64,000 nt of DNA, from assembly GCA_963932465.1 (NCBI GenBank), contig OZ010793.1, forward strand, positions 261,575,696-261,639,695, in the 5' to 3' direction. This document shows, in pieces, positions 1 to 11,862 of the stretch; the first letter of the stretch is position 1; each line of letters starts with the position of its first letter. The DNA comes from Maratus speciosus (lineage: Eukaryota > Arthropoda > Arachnida > Araneae > Salticidae). A program made the position numbers and the translations under genes. Below the pieces are notes generated by a model, which was given only the letters and a program-made list of their open reading frames with translations, was not told where the DNA came from and ran no database searches.

Positions 1-971
1 TTATTTTTCCAATCGAAAATATTTTTTATTATTAAGTAAAATTAAGTTATAATTTCATTTTTCGCTGATTCAAAAATGGAAATGTTTACAGCATTGCTAA
101 GAGACACAATTCCATTGTGTGTTTAAATTGCTATTTAAAATAAAATATTTTATTGTATAATATTTATTTGTGTTTTTATTTTCAGTATATATTTGTATTC
201 ATTTAATAAAATAGTTCTTGAAACTCTGTAATTTTGAAATGATATATTTTTTAAATGATAATTTTCGCGCCAACAATGTTATTTTTTTTTTTCAAATGCT
301 TCGTTTGGTGCCAACAATTTCGCTTGGCGACAATGGTGTTGAAATACCAGAAAAGTACTAAACATTTAGCTTGCACATTGCAGCATGGAGGCTATAATGT
401 ATAAAATGGAAAAAAAAACTGGTTTATAGCTTCAGGTTAAATTGAGACTTTAAAATACATTTTCTTTAAATAATTTAAAAATATAGATGAAAAAAATTCT
501 GTGATCGGAACTCTCACCATATTGGCTCTTTTTAACGAGAATGCTCTGATACAAAATGAAATATTGTATATTGTGCTATCATTCTTTACCAAATCCTACT
601 GTGAAGGATAATCTTGAGTTAGACCGTAACAGCTGAAATTTTGTCTGCACATTAGAAAATATAATAGCACAATGGCGTTCATATCGATCCAGCACTGCGG
701 AAGGACATTCAGTTAAAGGTCTTATTTCTATCACAAGATCAAATTCATCATTCGTTTGATTCAAGGTTCGCTTGGAAAAACGGACGAGCGCAGCGGAAAT
801 AGCCTGCTAGAGTTATTAATAAAACACAAAGAAAAAACCCCAATAATGTTTAGTTTTTCCTGCGGAACAGCGATTGACGACCTTTGTGCTAGAGGAATTT
901 GTAGAACAAATGTTATCAGAGGAATAAAAATATTTAATAAATATTATTCATACTTTTATTCCTAACGTTAT
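1..971. other. Unassigned AT-rich sequence
   Basis: I see no gene, RNA or clear repeat boundary here. Open frames are short and have no recognisable protein features. Confidence 0.5.
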
Positions 972-1240
972 GGACAGTATTCCTGTGATGTAACATAAGG
1001 TAAAATGGCGATTCTTATATTCTCGAACCGGAAGGAAGAATAGGCTCCATTTCTTTATGGATTATTAGCTGGAAACAAATGCTAAACTATTTATATTCTT
1101 TTAAGTGTAAACGAAATCTTTTGTAATCATCTGCATGCAATAAGTGCAAAATAGAGAATATTCTTGTAACGTTATATAAGATAAAATGGCGATTTTTATA
1201 GTCTCGAACCGAAAGGAAGAATACGGTCCATTCTATGTAT
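972..1240. repeat. Two-copy short direct repeat
   Basis: A segment of about 85 bp occurs at about 972-1060 and again at about 1157-1240, spaced by roughly 184 bp. Both copies contain AAAATGGCGATT and, a little further on, TCTCGAACCG and GGAAGAATA. They differ at scattered positions, so the duplication is not recent. No coding function is seen. Confidence 0.6.
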
Positions 1241-1695
1241 AACTTCCTTAAATCACTTGCTATAAATTTCTTTTTAATTAACCGCCCACCCTGGAATTTG
1301 TCGCTGTTATTAATATTAATATAATTTTCAAGTAAAGTATATTTTACGAGCTTTGAAAAATGAAAACTAGATTATATCATAATTAAAAATCTTAATGGAA
1401 GCTTAATGAAAGGGAAATATTAAAGAAGCAAATAAGCAAAATAAAGAGTGGAGATAATAATGATAACGTAGGATTTTGATATGAACGTTAACTATTATCC
1501 AGGAAATTATAAAACCATCCTAATGTAGCAATTTACTCAAAACTACATTTTTATGTCATGACAGCACAAAAAGAACATAATTAAACAAAAGGCAATTTTT
1601 AAAGTCTGACTCAATTTATCTAATTAATAATCCTATTTTTCCGTTTAGCATCAAAGCGTTGTAATTTATCATGTTTTTTTGTGCTTTTCCAACAC
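1241..1695. other. Unassigned AT-rich sequence
   Basis: No gene or structured repeat was recognised. Confidence 0.45.
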
Positions 1696-1696
1696 T

Positions 1697-1950
1697 TAAT
1701 CTCTAAACATGATAAATCGATAATAAAACAGAAACAAGGCATCGCGTGAATCAGTGGGGGAAATTCCCTTCTGGTTTAAATTGATTGAATGCTTCCTTTT
1801 AAGCAATATCACGAATTTGAAACCAAAATCGATGCTCCCAATTAAAAATTCATGCGAAGAAGATGAAATAGATTTTTGTACGTGCACGCTGAGTAATAAT
1901 TTTATAATTCTCGTAACGTTCAGTGGTATGTTTTCAATTTGAATGCAGTA
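1697..1950. repeat. Dispersed repeat family R1, copy 1
   Basis: This stretch resembles 15846-16060 and 17713-17905. All three share GAAACAA, then GTGAATC or ATGAATC, then AAATTC, and a common block around TTGAAACCAAA, ATCGATGCT and AATTAAAAATTCAT. The short open frames on both strands are not conserved between copies, so I do not call a gene. Confidence 0.6.
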
Positions 1951-2029
1951 GAACAATCCGGGAAAATCTTTAAGAATTGATCGCTTGAAATGCCTTTTAA
2001 TTTGAGTTACTAGTGTTTAGAGGTATTAA

Positions 2030-2636
2030 CCCATTCACTGCCAGATTATTGTAGCCTAAGTATGCATGTTGTTTTTTGTCTTCCACCAGTAAAAATAAAT
2101 AGCAAATTTTGTCTTATTCATGTCAATGATTTTACACAGTTCTGAACAGTTGACCATCTTTTAGGGGCTTCCTAGTTGCAGCCAATTTTACGCTCATTGT
2201 GAGTATGAAATTTCTTGCAAAAATAAATGAGCCATTGGGAGAAAGATAACATGTAGTTAAAAACTACTTTAAAAAGTTAAAAATTAACAAGAAATTAAAG
2301 GAATAGTGAAAAAGTTTAAAAAATAGGGTATTTTCAAAAATACAGAAAAAATATAAAAATTAAATAAAAAGAAAATTTAAGCCTACATTAAGTTATAAGA
2401 AAGGTTAAATTAGGATATAAAATGATGAGTTTGGTTGTAGTTTAACAAACTACTGTATAGTTATAAAAACAAAAATGAAAGAATTTAAAAATGAAGAAAG
2501 AAGTAATAATTTTGCATAAAAACTGCATTTAAATAAGATGAAAAATTCTATTAAAATTTACTGGTGGGAGTTTTCGCCGTTTGCAATCAGGCATTGAATG
2601 TTATACATGACATAAAACTGTCTGGTAGTGAAGGGG
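2030..2636. mobile_element. TTAA-specific MITE (piggyBac-like ends)
   Basis: The left end reads TTAA then CCCATTCACTGCCAGA at 2026. The right end reads TCTGGTAGTGAAGGGG then TTAA, ending at 2640. The ends are inverted copies of each other and TTAA sits outside both, as with piggyBac-type insertion. The flank after the right end resembles 42214 onward, which has one TTAA and no insert there. No transposase is present. Confidence 0.75.
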
Positions 2637-2640
2637 TTAA

Positions 2641-3400
2641 GGCGATTCTCAAAAAAATATTTTTTCCCACTCAACAACGCAGAAACTTTCGGACACATTT
2701 TATGACTCATTTTTAAATATAAAAACATGATACTTGCAAGCATGATTATTGAAGTGATTTGTAATCGATAGTTTTTTGTTTCATTTTCCGATGAATGAAT
2801 CACATGTTAAATTATTAGCGACTGTTTTCTCAGGAGGGTAGATTTTTGACTTTCGTGCTCTATCGCGCCCGGAAATTCGGTTCAAATTGCAAACTTTGAA
2901 GCACTTTCTGAAAAATCTTCTGCTTTTATTGAAAAATGGAAAAACAGTTCGAATAAATAATTTCTTAATAAGATTTGATGTTTCTTCGAAACAAAAGTGA
3001 ATCGGAAAAAGCAGCCTGTTTGGTTGGTTGGTTAGTTGTATGAGGTTTTATGGCGCAAAATCCCTTAAGGGACATTCTGCGCCAAAAATGTAGACTAAAA
3101 CACCAAAAAGTAAGAAAGAAACAATATAACAGAGCAATGAGAAGAGCAATCTGGATGGGGTATCCCACCCAGATGTTGTCAGACAAGTGCAGCCTGTTTG
3201 GATTTGAAAACACCCTTAGACATCTTTTGAGAAATGATAAATTACTCAGATCTGCTAAATAACACTTTTTATTGTTTTTCTGCTCCATTTCAAGTATTTT
3301 TAATGTTTTCCAATACTCTGAGGCTCAGAAATACCGAGCTATTTCTCTATCGCATAAGGTTTTCTCATAAAGCAAAGAAAGAGATCCTCAAAAATCGCAC
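2641..3400. repeat. Dispersed segment related to 42214-42560
   Basis: This segment shares an ordered set of blocks with 42214-42560: CTCAAAAAA, GACTCATTTTTAAA, ATTGAAG then TTTGTA, ACTTTCTGAA, and TTTGGATTTGA. The copy here has gained the SINE at 3024-3188 and adjoins the TTAA MITE at 2030. The copy at 42.2 kb lacks both, so it serves as an outgroup for the two insertions. It is non-coding as far as I can see. Confidence 0.65.
3024..3188 (-). mobile_element. SINE-like insertion with 13-bp target duplication
   Basis: GCAGCCTGTTTGG occurs immediately before (3011-3023) and after (3189-3201) this 165-bp insert, a clear target-site duplication. Read on the minus strand, the insert ends in a simple tail of AACC units. 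Just before the tail is a hairpin whose outer stem is TGGCGCA pairing with TGCGCCA and whose inner part contains TCCCTTAAGGGA. A 3' hairpin with a short-repeat tail is usual for SINEs mobilised by a LINE. No clear tRNA promoter boxes were seen, so the 5' half may be truncated or of another origin. Confidence 0.75.
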
Positions 3401-3401
3401 A

Positions 3402-4040
3402 GAGGATCTAGTAAGGTCAAAAACTTTATTTCAAAGGTATTTAAAATTAATCTGCATGTTATGTTTTAATAATTTATCATTACTCTTATAAAGTCTAAAA
3501 GCTTTTATAATGTCTCTTTCCTTTGAAGCTCTGTTTTGAAGTTTATCTCTTGTGCACTGCTTGCGCTTCCTTCCTATGCAGCAACTACCAGTAATCTGCT
3601 ATGAAAGCGGTAGGGATCTGGTATATACATATATGTATAACACTAAATTTATGTCTTGCCAATTAGATTTATTTCTTTCAAATTCCCTTACAGCAATCAC
3701 TTACTTTATGCATGGTGATTCACGACGCACAGTGGATGGAGTATTTGCCCCAAAACCCCCAAAAAGGCAAAAATTAAAATTTGCTCAACAATTGTAAAAA
3801 GCTTATTTTTTAATAGACTAATTGGTGCCTCGATCTATGTCTATTTCTGAAGCATGAGTCATATCCGGTGGCTTCTAGTCTCAGTTGAAGAGGAGGTTTC
3901 CTTGCAAGAAGCCGTGCTTTATTGAGACGTTTCAATTTTGCCATTATATTTAATTATATTTAAATGTATATTTTTTATGGATTCATGAATTTTTAGACTC
4001 AATAGTTTTATTTTTGATATAATAAAAAAAATTAAATTAA
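3402..4040. other. Unassigned AT-rich sequence
   Basis: Small open frames occur here, but nothing recognisable as a protein, RNA or repeat end. Confidence 0.4.
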
Positions 4041-4045
4041 AAATG

Positions 4046-4526
4046 TGTGATGCCTGGAAACGTTTAGATTAATTTCTCTTCGATTCTTTTGGCGTCAACG
4101 CCACACGTCACGTGGTATGCGGGCGCGCGCGGAGAGAGAGGTGGATGTTTTTTTTTCAGAGTAAAAATGATTTTTGAGAAGGGTAGCCGAGCCGTGCATG
4201 TTGGCCGGCGTGTTTTTTTGGGGGGGATTTGTGAAAACGGAAGTATGTCGGGTGCTAGGAGCACCAAAGGATTATAATTTGAGTAGTTTGTAATACAAGT
4301 TAATAATATTGTGAAGTGTAGTTCGTGGAGTGAAACATAAAAGTGTCGTGCATCTTTTGAAACCTATTTGTTTCATTGTAAAATGTCATCATCATTGTGT
4401 CGTCTTGTAATGTCTTCATGTTGTTTTTTTTTAATAAACTTAATAATCTTTGCTTAAAGAAGAAGTGCTATTTTTAACAAGATATGCACCACGTGGGATG
4501 GTCAGAGGAGCGGCGCCGGCATTACA
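4046..4526. mobile_element. Solo LTR (481 bp) of an LTR retrotransposon
   Basis: The element begins TGTGATGCC and ends GGCATTACA, so it has the TG...CA form with short inverted ends. The 5-bp sequence AAATG flanks both sides (4041-4045 and 4527-4531), the duplication size typical of Gypsy- or BEL-type integration. It includes a G+C-rich stretch at 4090-4270 with CACGTGG and GCGCGCGC. A candidate polyadenylation signal AATAAA lies near 4434. No internal region or second LTR is seen, so it is a solo LTR left by recombination. The open frames inside are not real genes. Confidence 0.85.
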
Positions 4527-4639
4527 AAATGTATTCTTTTTAATCTGTTTAGGTCTAATTTAGATATATTGATTTAGATATATAGCTTTTTAAAGTTGAG
4601 CCGGGGTTTGCCGGATCTTTTTACTTTCTTCTATCTTTA

Positions 4640-5575
4640 CAAGAAGAATGTATTGGATTCGTGAAAATTTTCGACTTCCGCTTTTCGACGGATTCACACG
4701 TTTTAGGGGTCAGAGATCCCAAAAAACATGCTTTAAAAAAATGTCTGTCTGTGAGTCTGCCTGTCTGTCTGTATGTATGCGACACAAATTTTATGGGCAC
4801 TCTATCTCAAGAACTAATGCACGGAATTTAATAAAAATTTATATTCTGGTAGTCCCTGATATAAATTGGTGCTGACTAGTTTTGGGTGTAAATCACCCTA
4901 CAGGTGGCGCTGCTATGCTGCATTTTGCAGGATTTCCGCAATAACTCTATTTCAAGAACTAATGGATGGATTTTTATAAAACTTAAGATTCAGTTAGTCC
5001 TTGATATGAATTGATGCTGTTTACGTTTTGGTGTAAATCTCCCGACAGGCGAAGCTACTATACTACATTTTGCAGGATTTACACGATTTCCTCAATAGAT
5101 CTATCTCAAAAACTAATGCACATTTTCATCAAAGTTCAGATTCAGTTAGTCCTTGATATAAGATGATGGTGACTACGTGTCGGTGTAAATCGCCCAATAG
5201 GTGGCGCTGCTGTGCTGCATTTTGCACGATTTTCTCAATAGCTCTATCACAAGAACTAATGCACGAATTTTCACGAAACTTCAGATTTAAGTATACCCTG
5301 ATTAATATTGTTGCTGATTATGTGTTGGTATAAATCACTCAACAGGTGACACTGCTGCTGCTATGCTGCATTTGTCACGATTTGCACAATAGCTCTATCT
5401 CAAGAACTAATGCACGAATTTTTCCCAAACTTCATATTCAGTTAGAAGTTGACATAAGTTGTTGCTGATTAGGTTCTGGTGTAATTCACCCTATAGGTGG
5501 CGCTTCTATGCTGCATTTTGCTGGATTTACACGATTTCAGAGGTAAGCATATCTCAAAACTAATGCATGGAATTT
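4640..5575. repeat. Tandem array of ~150-bp modules
   Basis: At least six diverged modules recur, marked by CTCTATCTCAAGAACTAATG or near copies at about 4801, 4943, 5099, 5240, 5391 and 5547. Each also carries GGTGTAAATC and GGTGGCGCTGCT-like blocks followed by TGCATTTTGCA. A short CTGT-rich tract lies at 4743-4775. Spacing of 142-156 bp indicates an old minisatellite-like expansion. No coding sequence is supported. Confidence 0.75.
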
Positions 5576-6028
5576 CATCTTTTTAGAATCATATTAATGA
5601 GCGTAAATTGCCATTTAATTTTGGCGCTGTGATAACGAATTTCGAAGCATTGACACGTATGACATAGAAGAAAGTTTTGGGATTGGTACATCCGACTAGT
5701 TTGAAGTATAGTCGTATTCCTTATTGTTTAGAAGGGCAATTTTTGTAAAAAGAATCTTCCGTGTATAGCTGCCATTTTTAAATTTAAATTGTTGTAGTAA
5801 TATCTTAATAACACCAGGATCGCTATACTACAACTCAATTTTAGAGACTCAACGATTTGTCAACTTTAAAAGAATATATCTAAAGTTCCTTGCAAGATAT
5901 ATGTATGAAATTTTCAACGGATATTTTATGCTATATTTCCAACAAACTGCCTGCAGGATTTTTACTTTTGAGTGATAGTTTTGAAACTATCCTAATTAAT
6001 GTAAAAATCACTCATAAAAAAACTTCAT
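5576..6028. other. Unassigned sequence
   Basis: No feature recognised. Confidence 0.4.
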
Positions 6029-6833
6029 TTTTAGGGTTCCGTACTTAAAGAGTAAAAACGGGACCATTATAAGATCACTCCTGTGTCTGTCTGTCTGTCA
6101 CAGCCATTTTACTCGTAAACTATGGAACGTGGAAAGTTCAAATTCGGGGAAGTAATAAAGACAATTGGCCCACATATTTTCAGATTAATAAACATTCATA
6201 AATATATTTAGTAAAAAAGTAGAGGGGCTAATTATGCTACTTGAAAAAAAAATCTTCTCTTTGCATATCATGTGGGGTATCCTGTGAAAGCTTTTGTAAC
6301 GCTGAACTCAAAAATACATTCCTTTTAATTTTAGGTATTATATTTCAAAGATATTGTTGAAAATTTAGCGCAAAAATATGTTCCCTCCCATCTAATTCCG
6401 AATCTACAGAAACTAAAATTATGAAAAAATTAGAGGTAGTAGACGTTAATGTAAACCTTGCCGGAAAATTATAGCTATTACCCTAGGTCACATAGTTTTT
6501 GAGTAATTAGCATTTTTCTGTTATACACAAATTTCGATTTACGGGCATTCAGAAAAATTGTTGAGCATCGCTGAATATACCTATCGTTGCAGAAGAATAA
6601 AAGCATTGTTGATAATGATTTTCGAAAAAAATCATCGATAATTAGCCGAGATATTAACCCTTAAAGGTGCGGTCAGTTTGGACATACACAAGGACAGTGG
6701 CGGCGCACTCTATGCCTAGTTAACAACTTTTAATGATATATATGTGTAATATAATGTCCAGTAACAGTATAAAAGCAATAAACGTCAAATTGTTAAAAAC
6801 ATACTAATTTAAGTGGTCTCGGAACTCTAAAAA
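6029..6833. mobile_element. Non-autonomous element with TTAGGGTTCCG-type ends
   Basis: The left end reads TTTTTAGGGTTCCGTAC and the right end reads CGGAACTCTAAAAAG, which is its diverged inverted copy. Near the left end there is AAAAACGGGACC and a short CTGT run. From memory, very similar starts are common in insect genomes, especially Lepidoptera. The 805-bp interior has no transposase frame. The superfamily is not assigned and no clear target duplication was resolved. Confidence 0.55.
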
Positions 6834-7602
6834 GTGGAAAATGAAAAAAAAAAAAAAAGACCATTTTCAACATTTAATGTCTTAAAATGTATATGATTTT
6901 AAAACACAATTTTAATTGGGATAAAAAATTGCAAGATACAGGATTAGTATTTATAGGGGCTCGAAACTGTTAGACATTTGTCGAACAAAAAATTGGCATA
7001 ACAGTTTACGCGCAGGATTACAAAATAAATATTGCAACTGGAATGAAAATTTTGGTACTTACTCATACTTCAGATTGTAATAATTTCCCTGAATTTAAAC
7101 AAATTTGTATTTAAAGCATTTTTATATTTTTAATGCAATGTTGCATTTAGCTAATACAAAATTTTGAAAATTTCAACAGTAAAATCACCTAAAAAATATT
7201 TTTTGAACAATAAAAAGGAAATTTTAAATGCAGTTTATACAGTCTAACATTAAATATATGCTTTGAAATTTTCATGAAAAAATATTCAGAAATTTTTGAG
7301 GTATCCTGCGCATTATGCCCAAAAAACGCCATTTGGAAAATAATGTCTTTAAAGTTTCGGGAACGCCGCTTCAGCTATTGAGCGGGTATAATTCTAAAAG
7401 CCAAAACTTCTGTTCTAATGGGAATTTCAAGGAAACAATTATATGAAAATATTCAGAAAAGATAGGAATTTAACATCTAAAAAAATTAAAATTTCTTAAA
7501 TTTTGAAGCTTTAAGAGTCCTGCGATCACTTAATCCTTTCCGACATGGAGTAATTCTACTAGATTAATTTTAACACAATTATTCTAATTGGTAAACAAAT
7601 CA
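6834..7602. other. Unassigned sequence
   Basis: A+T-rich, with no feature recognised. Confidence 0.4.
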
Positions 7603-7678
7603 CATTAGATGTAAATTTCCAACTGGGCGAAAAATGGGTCCGGACATTTTTCGCCCAGTTGGAAATTTACATCTAATG
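7603..7678. repeat. Perfect 34-bp-arm palindrome
   Basis: The arm 7603-7636 is exactly the inverted copy of 7645-7678. The 8-nt spacer is GGTCCGGA and the centre GTCCGGAC is itself self-complementary, so nearly all 76 bases can pair. A direct repeat TGGAGTAATTCTA lies on both sides, near 7546 and 7676. It could be a tiny foldback or MITE relic. No gene is adjacent, so a terminator role is not supported. Confidence 0.85.
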
Positions 7679-8815
7679 GAGTAATTCTATTTATAAACCT
7701 ATGAAATAATGAACTGACACCAGAATATATAAACGAATTTATTAGAAAATTCGAACTTGCTTATTTTCACGTACATGATAAAAGAAAAATTTTAATTAAA
7801 TATTCTTGGTACAGTTTGTCTGTTTTGGAATTAAAATTAGGTGTCCGTTTTTTAAGGGCATCGCCCTCGAAAGATTTAATTAGAATGAATCGCATAAATA
7901 CTGTGGGATTCGCGATAGTTTGCATTGATTGTATCTCTCAATACGCTTCGAGTGACTTTAAAAGTTAATTAAACACCTAGCAGGAAAAACGCGGCACTGA
8001 CCAAGGCGGCCTTGCAACTTTGAGACCTCGATTCCAAGCGCGCTTAGCACAATGCCAAATTTAAACTTTGAACAAAGGTTTTGTTTTAGCTACACTGTAG
8101 AAATAAAGGTTATTACTACGGTGAATTTAGTTTCATGAAATGCCAAATGAAGTTTAACTATGCACTGCCTTTATTGTCAGTACCGAATTAAGTTCATCAT
8201 AAACAGATTAGGATAATATTAAAAGAAGAGTTATACGAATAGCTATATTTGATATTATTTAGGTTCCATATCTCTTTGAACTTTCATGGTATACCCATTT
8301 ACACTTTTCTAATATATACAGTTATACCCAACCCTACGTTGTATAGTTTTTTACAAAGTCTTAGTATTCTTTTAGCAACTTTTTTTTTTAATAATACAAT
8401 TACAAATTCATATATTTATTCTACGGAACCTTCTGTATGCGAGTAATGCTCGCACTTGACCGTTTATTTTACTTAATTTTTTTTTTATTCCTAATCAATA
8501 TCATAAGAAATCCTGCAGACAAATTAAAATGACACATTTTCTGTGCACAAAAGTGTAAAAAGTTTGTAAATCGAGTAAGTACTTACAGAGTTATATCAAA
8601 AATTAAATATGTTTAAAATTTAAAATTCTAATTTTTTAAAAAATATTTAAAATTTTTCAGATTTTTTTTGCATGCAATATTCTTATTATATTAAAACATA
8701 TTTCAGAAAAAAATTTCATAACAAAATCTCTGTATAAAAAAAAAATAGAATTTTGATCCCCGTACCCCCATAAGCTTTGAGGTGTGATACAACACAAAAA
8801 CAAACACTTTTTTTA
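7679..8815. other. Unassigned AT-rich sequence
   Basis: No gene, RNA or repeat boundary recognised. Confidence 0.4.
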
Positions 8816-9277
8816 TATAGGAAAGCTGGGTCGCAATTCAGTAATATAGTAATTCAGTACAATGCAGGGTGTCTCACTGCAAGTCGAGCCCGAGTTTTCG
8901 TTCTCAACTTTATTGTTAATGAAAGTAGATTACCGATATATTCAACAGACTTGCTTTATTTTGTGAGAAATGTGATAGATATTACAGGAAGGCCACTGTA
9001 ATTAGTGTCAGTCTTAGAGTCAGTGATTCATATGTACCACGAGCTACATTCCAAATTACAAAGTATCTTGGCCGGTGTTGTTTGGATGAAGATTGTATCT
9101 ATTTCCAGGAATTTTTTGGATGTTTTCACATTTAAAAGAAGTAAAGCATGTCCGTTGAAAATTTTCGTAAAACTTTTTCATTATTTTTAAAACTATGAAG
9201 AAAACTCGGGATCGACTTGCAGTGAGACACTCTATACTTATGACTAAATAAGTAGACAGCAACCCAGCTTTCCTATA
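8816..9277. mobile_element. Inverted-repeat MITE (TATAGGAAAGCTGGGT ends)
   Basis: The left end TATAGGAAAGCTGGGT is matched inverted by ACCCAGCTTTCCTATA at the right. A second inner inverted block contains GTGTCTCACTGCAAGTCGA. TATA or TA at the borders suggests a TA target. Open frames on both strands cross the element and are shadows of the inverted repeat rather than genes. Confidence 0.7.
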
Positions 9278-9319
9278 TGTACACGCAGTACCGAATCACA
9301 CTGTATATCTATCTACATA

Positions 9320-10092
9320 CAGGGTGTCTGTATATCTATATTTAAACGACCCTATATAAAGCTGTCTACAGACAAAACTATTGTTCATAAAATTGCGAAA
9401 TTTTGGGAAAGGCATAATAAAGGGGTGGGAATTTGTTAATGCTAAAAAAAATATAAATAAAAAAAGTTTAAAATTTCGCCACCAGAGGGCGATTTTTAAT
9501 AAATTACACATTTAGCATTATGATAGTTTAGAAAATTTATTAACAGGTTGTTCATAATTAATTGACCCTATTTTAAAGTTGTCTACAGACGAAACTGCTG
9601 TTCAGAATGTTTGAATTTTTTTGAGGACATAATAAAAGTATGGGGATATGTTTGAGTGAGAAAAAAAATTAGGAAGCCGTTTTTTAACGAATTACACATT
9701 TAGCACACATTTACGATAGTTTAACAAATTTTGTTATAACCAAACATGTTCTGCATGACTTTCAGAAACCATCTAGAATCGTAAGATAGCATGTTCCACA
9801 GTTGCCCGCGGTATATGCAGAGAAAAACTAGAAAAATGTCGTGAAACGCTGTCTTTAGAGTAAGGTTAATTTAATAAATAAAATTTCTAAACTGTCGTAA
9901 TGCTAAATGTTTAATTTATTGAAAAACGCCCTCTGGTGGCGAAATTTTGAACTACTTTTATTTACAATTTTTTTTAGCTTAAACAAACTCCCATGCCTTT
10001 ATTATGTGTTTCAAAAATTTTCACAACTTTATGAACAATAGTTTTGTCTATTGACAACTTTAAAGAAGGATCGTTTAATTGTGGACACCCTG
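9320..10092. mobile_element. Long-TIR MITE (CAGGGTGTC ends, TA target)
   Basis: The left end CAGGGTGTC and right end GACACCCTG are inverted copies and TA flanks both. The inverted similarity runs inward about 200 bp, including ACAAAACTATTGTTCATAAA and a block with GCCACCAGAGGGC (inverted as GCCCTCTGGTGGC). The left half also contains an internal direct repeat: GTTGTCTACAGACGAAACT near 9578 echoes the end. There is no transposase; it is probably Tc1/mariner-related. Confidence 0.75.
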
Positions 10093-10752
10093 TATATATA
10101 TTGCAAAACTTATCATCACGATCAAGTACGAAATACTGAACCAATTGAGGGAGTGTATTGATATTACGAATGTCTTAGATGAGTTCGTGAATCACGAATA
10201 TTCGCTATTCTGTTCGTAAATAAAGATCCTTTGGAAATCCGAATAACATTATGGTCAATGGGTCAGTAGTTTCAATTAATTATTAATCCATGTTAAATTT
10301 CTCAGATTTTAATAAATTTTTTAGACGTTGTTTATTTTGGTAAGAGCAAGATAATAAACAAATTTCGTCGTTATTCATTGAGTGGTTTGCCTTCAAATCT
10401 CACCTGAATGTTGGAAATATATTACAGCTTAGTATAATCATATCTTGTGTAATCATTACATTACCGTCAAACGTCTCTTTCCTCAATAAACTACATTTTT
10501 AAGCCGAATTTAATGGGAGTAAGAGTTTTTAATGTTCTCAATAACACTAAATAATGACAAATTATAACAGTAACTTGTTTAATTAATTTTTGAAAAATAA
10601 AAAAGAAAAAAATGGCATTTACACGTGTAACTGACGTAACTTTTATTGCGTAACTGACGTAACATAATGACTTTACAAAGACAATAATGGTACTTAACTT
10701 AGTTTGTAAACAGTAATTTACAATGCCTTTTTATTAGGATTTTATTATAGAA
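10093..10752. other. Unassigned AT-rich sequence
   Basis: No feature recognised. Confidence 0.4.
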
Positions 10753-10780
10753 CTAGATGGCACCCGTCAAGATTTGACGG
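10753..10780 (-). mobile_element. Helitron 3' end (minus orientation)
   Basis: On the minus strand this reads CCGTCAA-ATC-TTGACGG, a 7-bp-stem hairpin. Seven bases later comes CTAG and then T in the flank. A hairpin just upstream of CTRR, inserted between A and T, is the Helitron 3' signature. The body would lie to the right. I could not place its TC start, so only the end is annotated. Confidence 0.6.
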
Positions 10781-11071
10781 TAAATAACTTGAATGTTTCA
10801 TCAGAAAAATTCTTGAATTTTTAATGAATTGCTTTTAAGTTTATTATTGAAATTGCGACAAATTTCTATATTGCATAAGGGATTCCTATTTCTTTAAAGC
10901 GATAGAGGGTAAAGTCAGCCAAACCTATTCAATGAAGTCACAAAATTTTAACTTTATAATTTACAACCAATTATGCTTCTTTTCACCAGAAATTTAACTA
11001 AAAATAGTGGGTAGAGCATTTATTTTTAATAACTACGGTCTCATATTTTCGAAACAATAACAGTATTTATT

Positions 11072-11072
11072 T

Positions 11073-11112
<40 letters not shown>

Positions 11113-11250
11113 GCTATGAGGTATTCGCTACGGCTTTTGCCGGCATGACCTCAAATGATCACAAAAATGACGTTATTTCCTTGGGACAACCACAAATTCA
11201 ACCTTCCTCCACGAGGAAAAAAGGCAGAACCTTATTTATTTATTATGATT
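11072..11250 (-). mobile_element. Retroelement 3' end with TTTA-repeat tail
   Basis: A run of about ten TTTA units at 11072-11112 directly abuts a unique block containing GAGGTATTCGCTACGGC, TGCCGGCATGACCTCA and CCTCCACGAGGAAAAAAGG. Read on the minus strand, the unique block is followed by an AAAT-type tail, as in SINEs or LINE 3' ends with microsatellite tails. CGGCATG/CATGCCG and CCTC/GAGG could form small stems. Family and 5' end are unknown. Confidence 0.5.
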
Positions 11251-11767
11251 TTGTAACTACATGACCATTAAAAGCTGCCATGAATTTTATTTTTATCAGT
11301 CTATTCTCTAAAATCCCAAATTTGAAACTTGGTGCAGCATATAATTTTTATCACTTTAATTTTATTTTACATTTTTATACATTTTTAAAATATTAAACAA
11401 TGGATATCAAGATAATTTTTTTAATAGTTCTTATATGAATATCTTTCTTTCTTTCCATTTTCTTTTTTTCAAGGAAAAGAAAGGCAAACTTTTCTTTTTG
11501 ACACACACACACATATATTCTTGATAATGGTCAGAAGATATAACAAAAATTGTAGATGAACTCAATTTATTTAATTGATAATTACATTAAAAATATTTTA
11601 GCTTAAATATTTTAAATATAAAATTATTATTATTGTTATTTTAAATATTGTTCAGCGTTAAATTTTATTTAATTTTAATAATAATAAAATAAAAATCATA
11701 TAACTTCTCCTCCTAATAAAATATGTCATTATTGAAATAACTTATCGCGAAAAATATTACAGAAATC

Positions 11768-11862
11768 ATTTTGCCGGAAGTTGGGTTCGAACCTGCTATC
11801 CACTACAAAATATCAGCGCTTTAAACTGCTGCTTTAGACCGCTCAGCCACCGAGAACTCGTT
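11768..11862 (-). pseudogene. tRNA-like sequence (Leu/Ser type), probably a pseudogene
   Basis: On the minus strand the A box reads TGGCTGAGCGGTC and the B box GGTTCGAACCC, spaced as in a long-variable-arm tRNA. The anticodon arm (around CAGCAGTTTAAAGCGCTG) does not give a clean 5-bp stem with a 7-nt loop. The acceptor ends pair poorly. It is therefore a degenerate tRNA copy or the head of a tRNA-derived SINE rather than a working tRNA. Confidence 0.6.

Noticed and set aside
6029..6833. Lepidopteran origin from the GGGTTCCGTAC-type repeat
   Set aside because: Such elements are widespread and may move between lineages; one repeat does not fix the host.
7603..7678. Transcription terminator
   Set aside because: No gene lies upstream on either strand, and hairpin terminators of this kind are bacterial.
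11768..11862. Functional tRNA gene
   Set aside because: Promoter boxes are present, but anticodon and acceptor stems do not fold properly.
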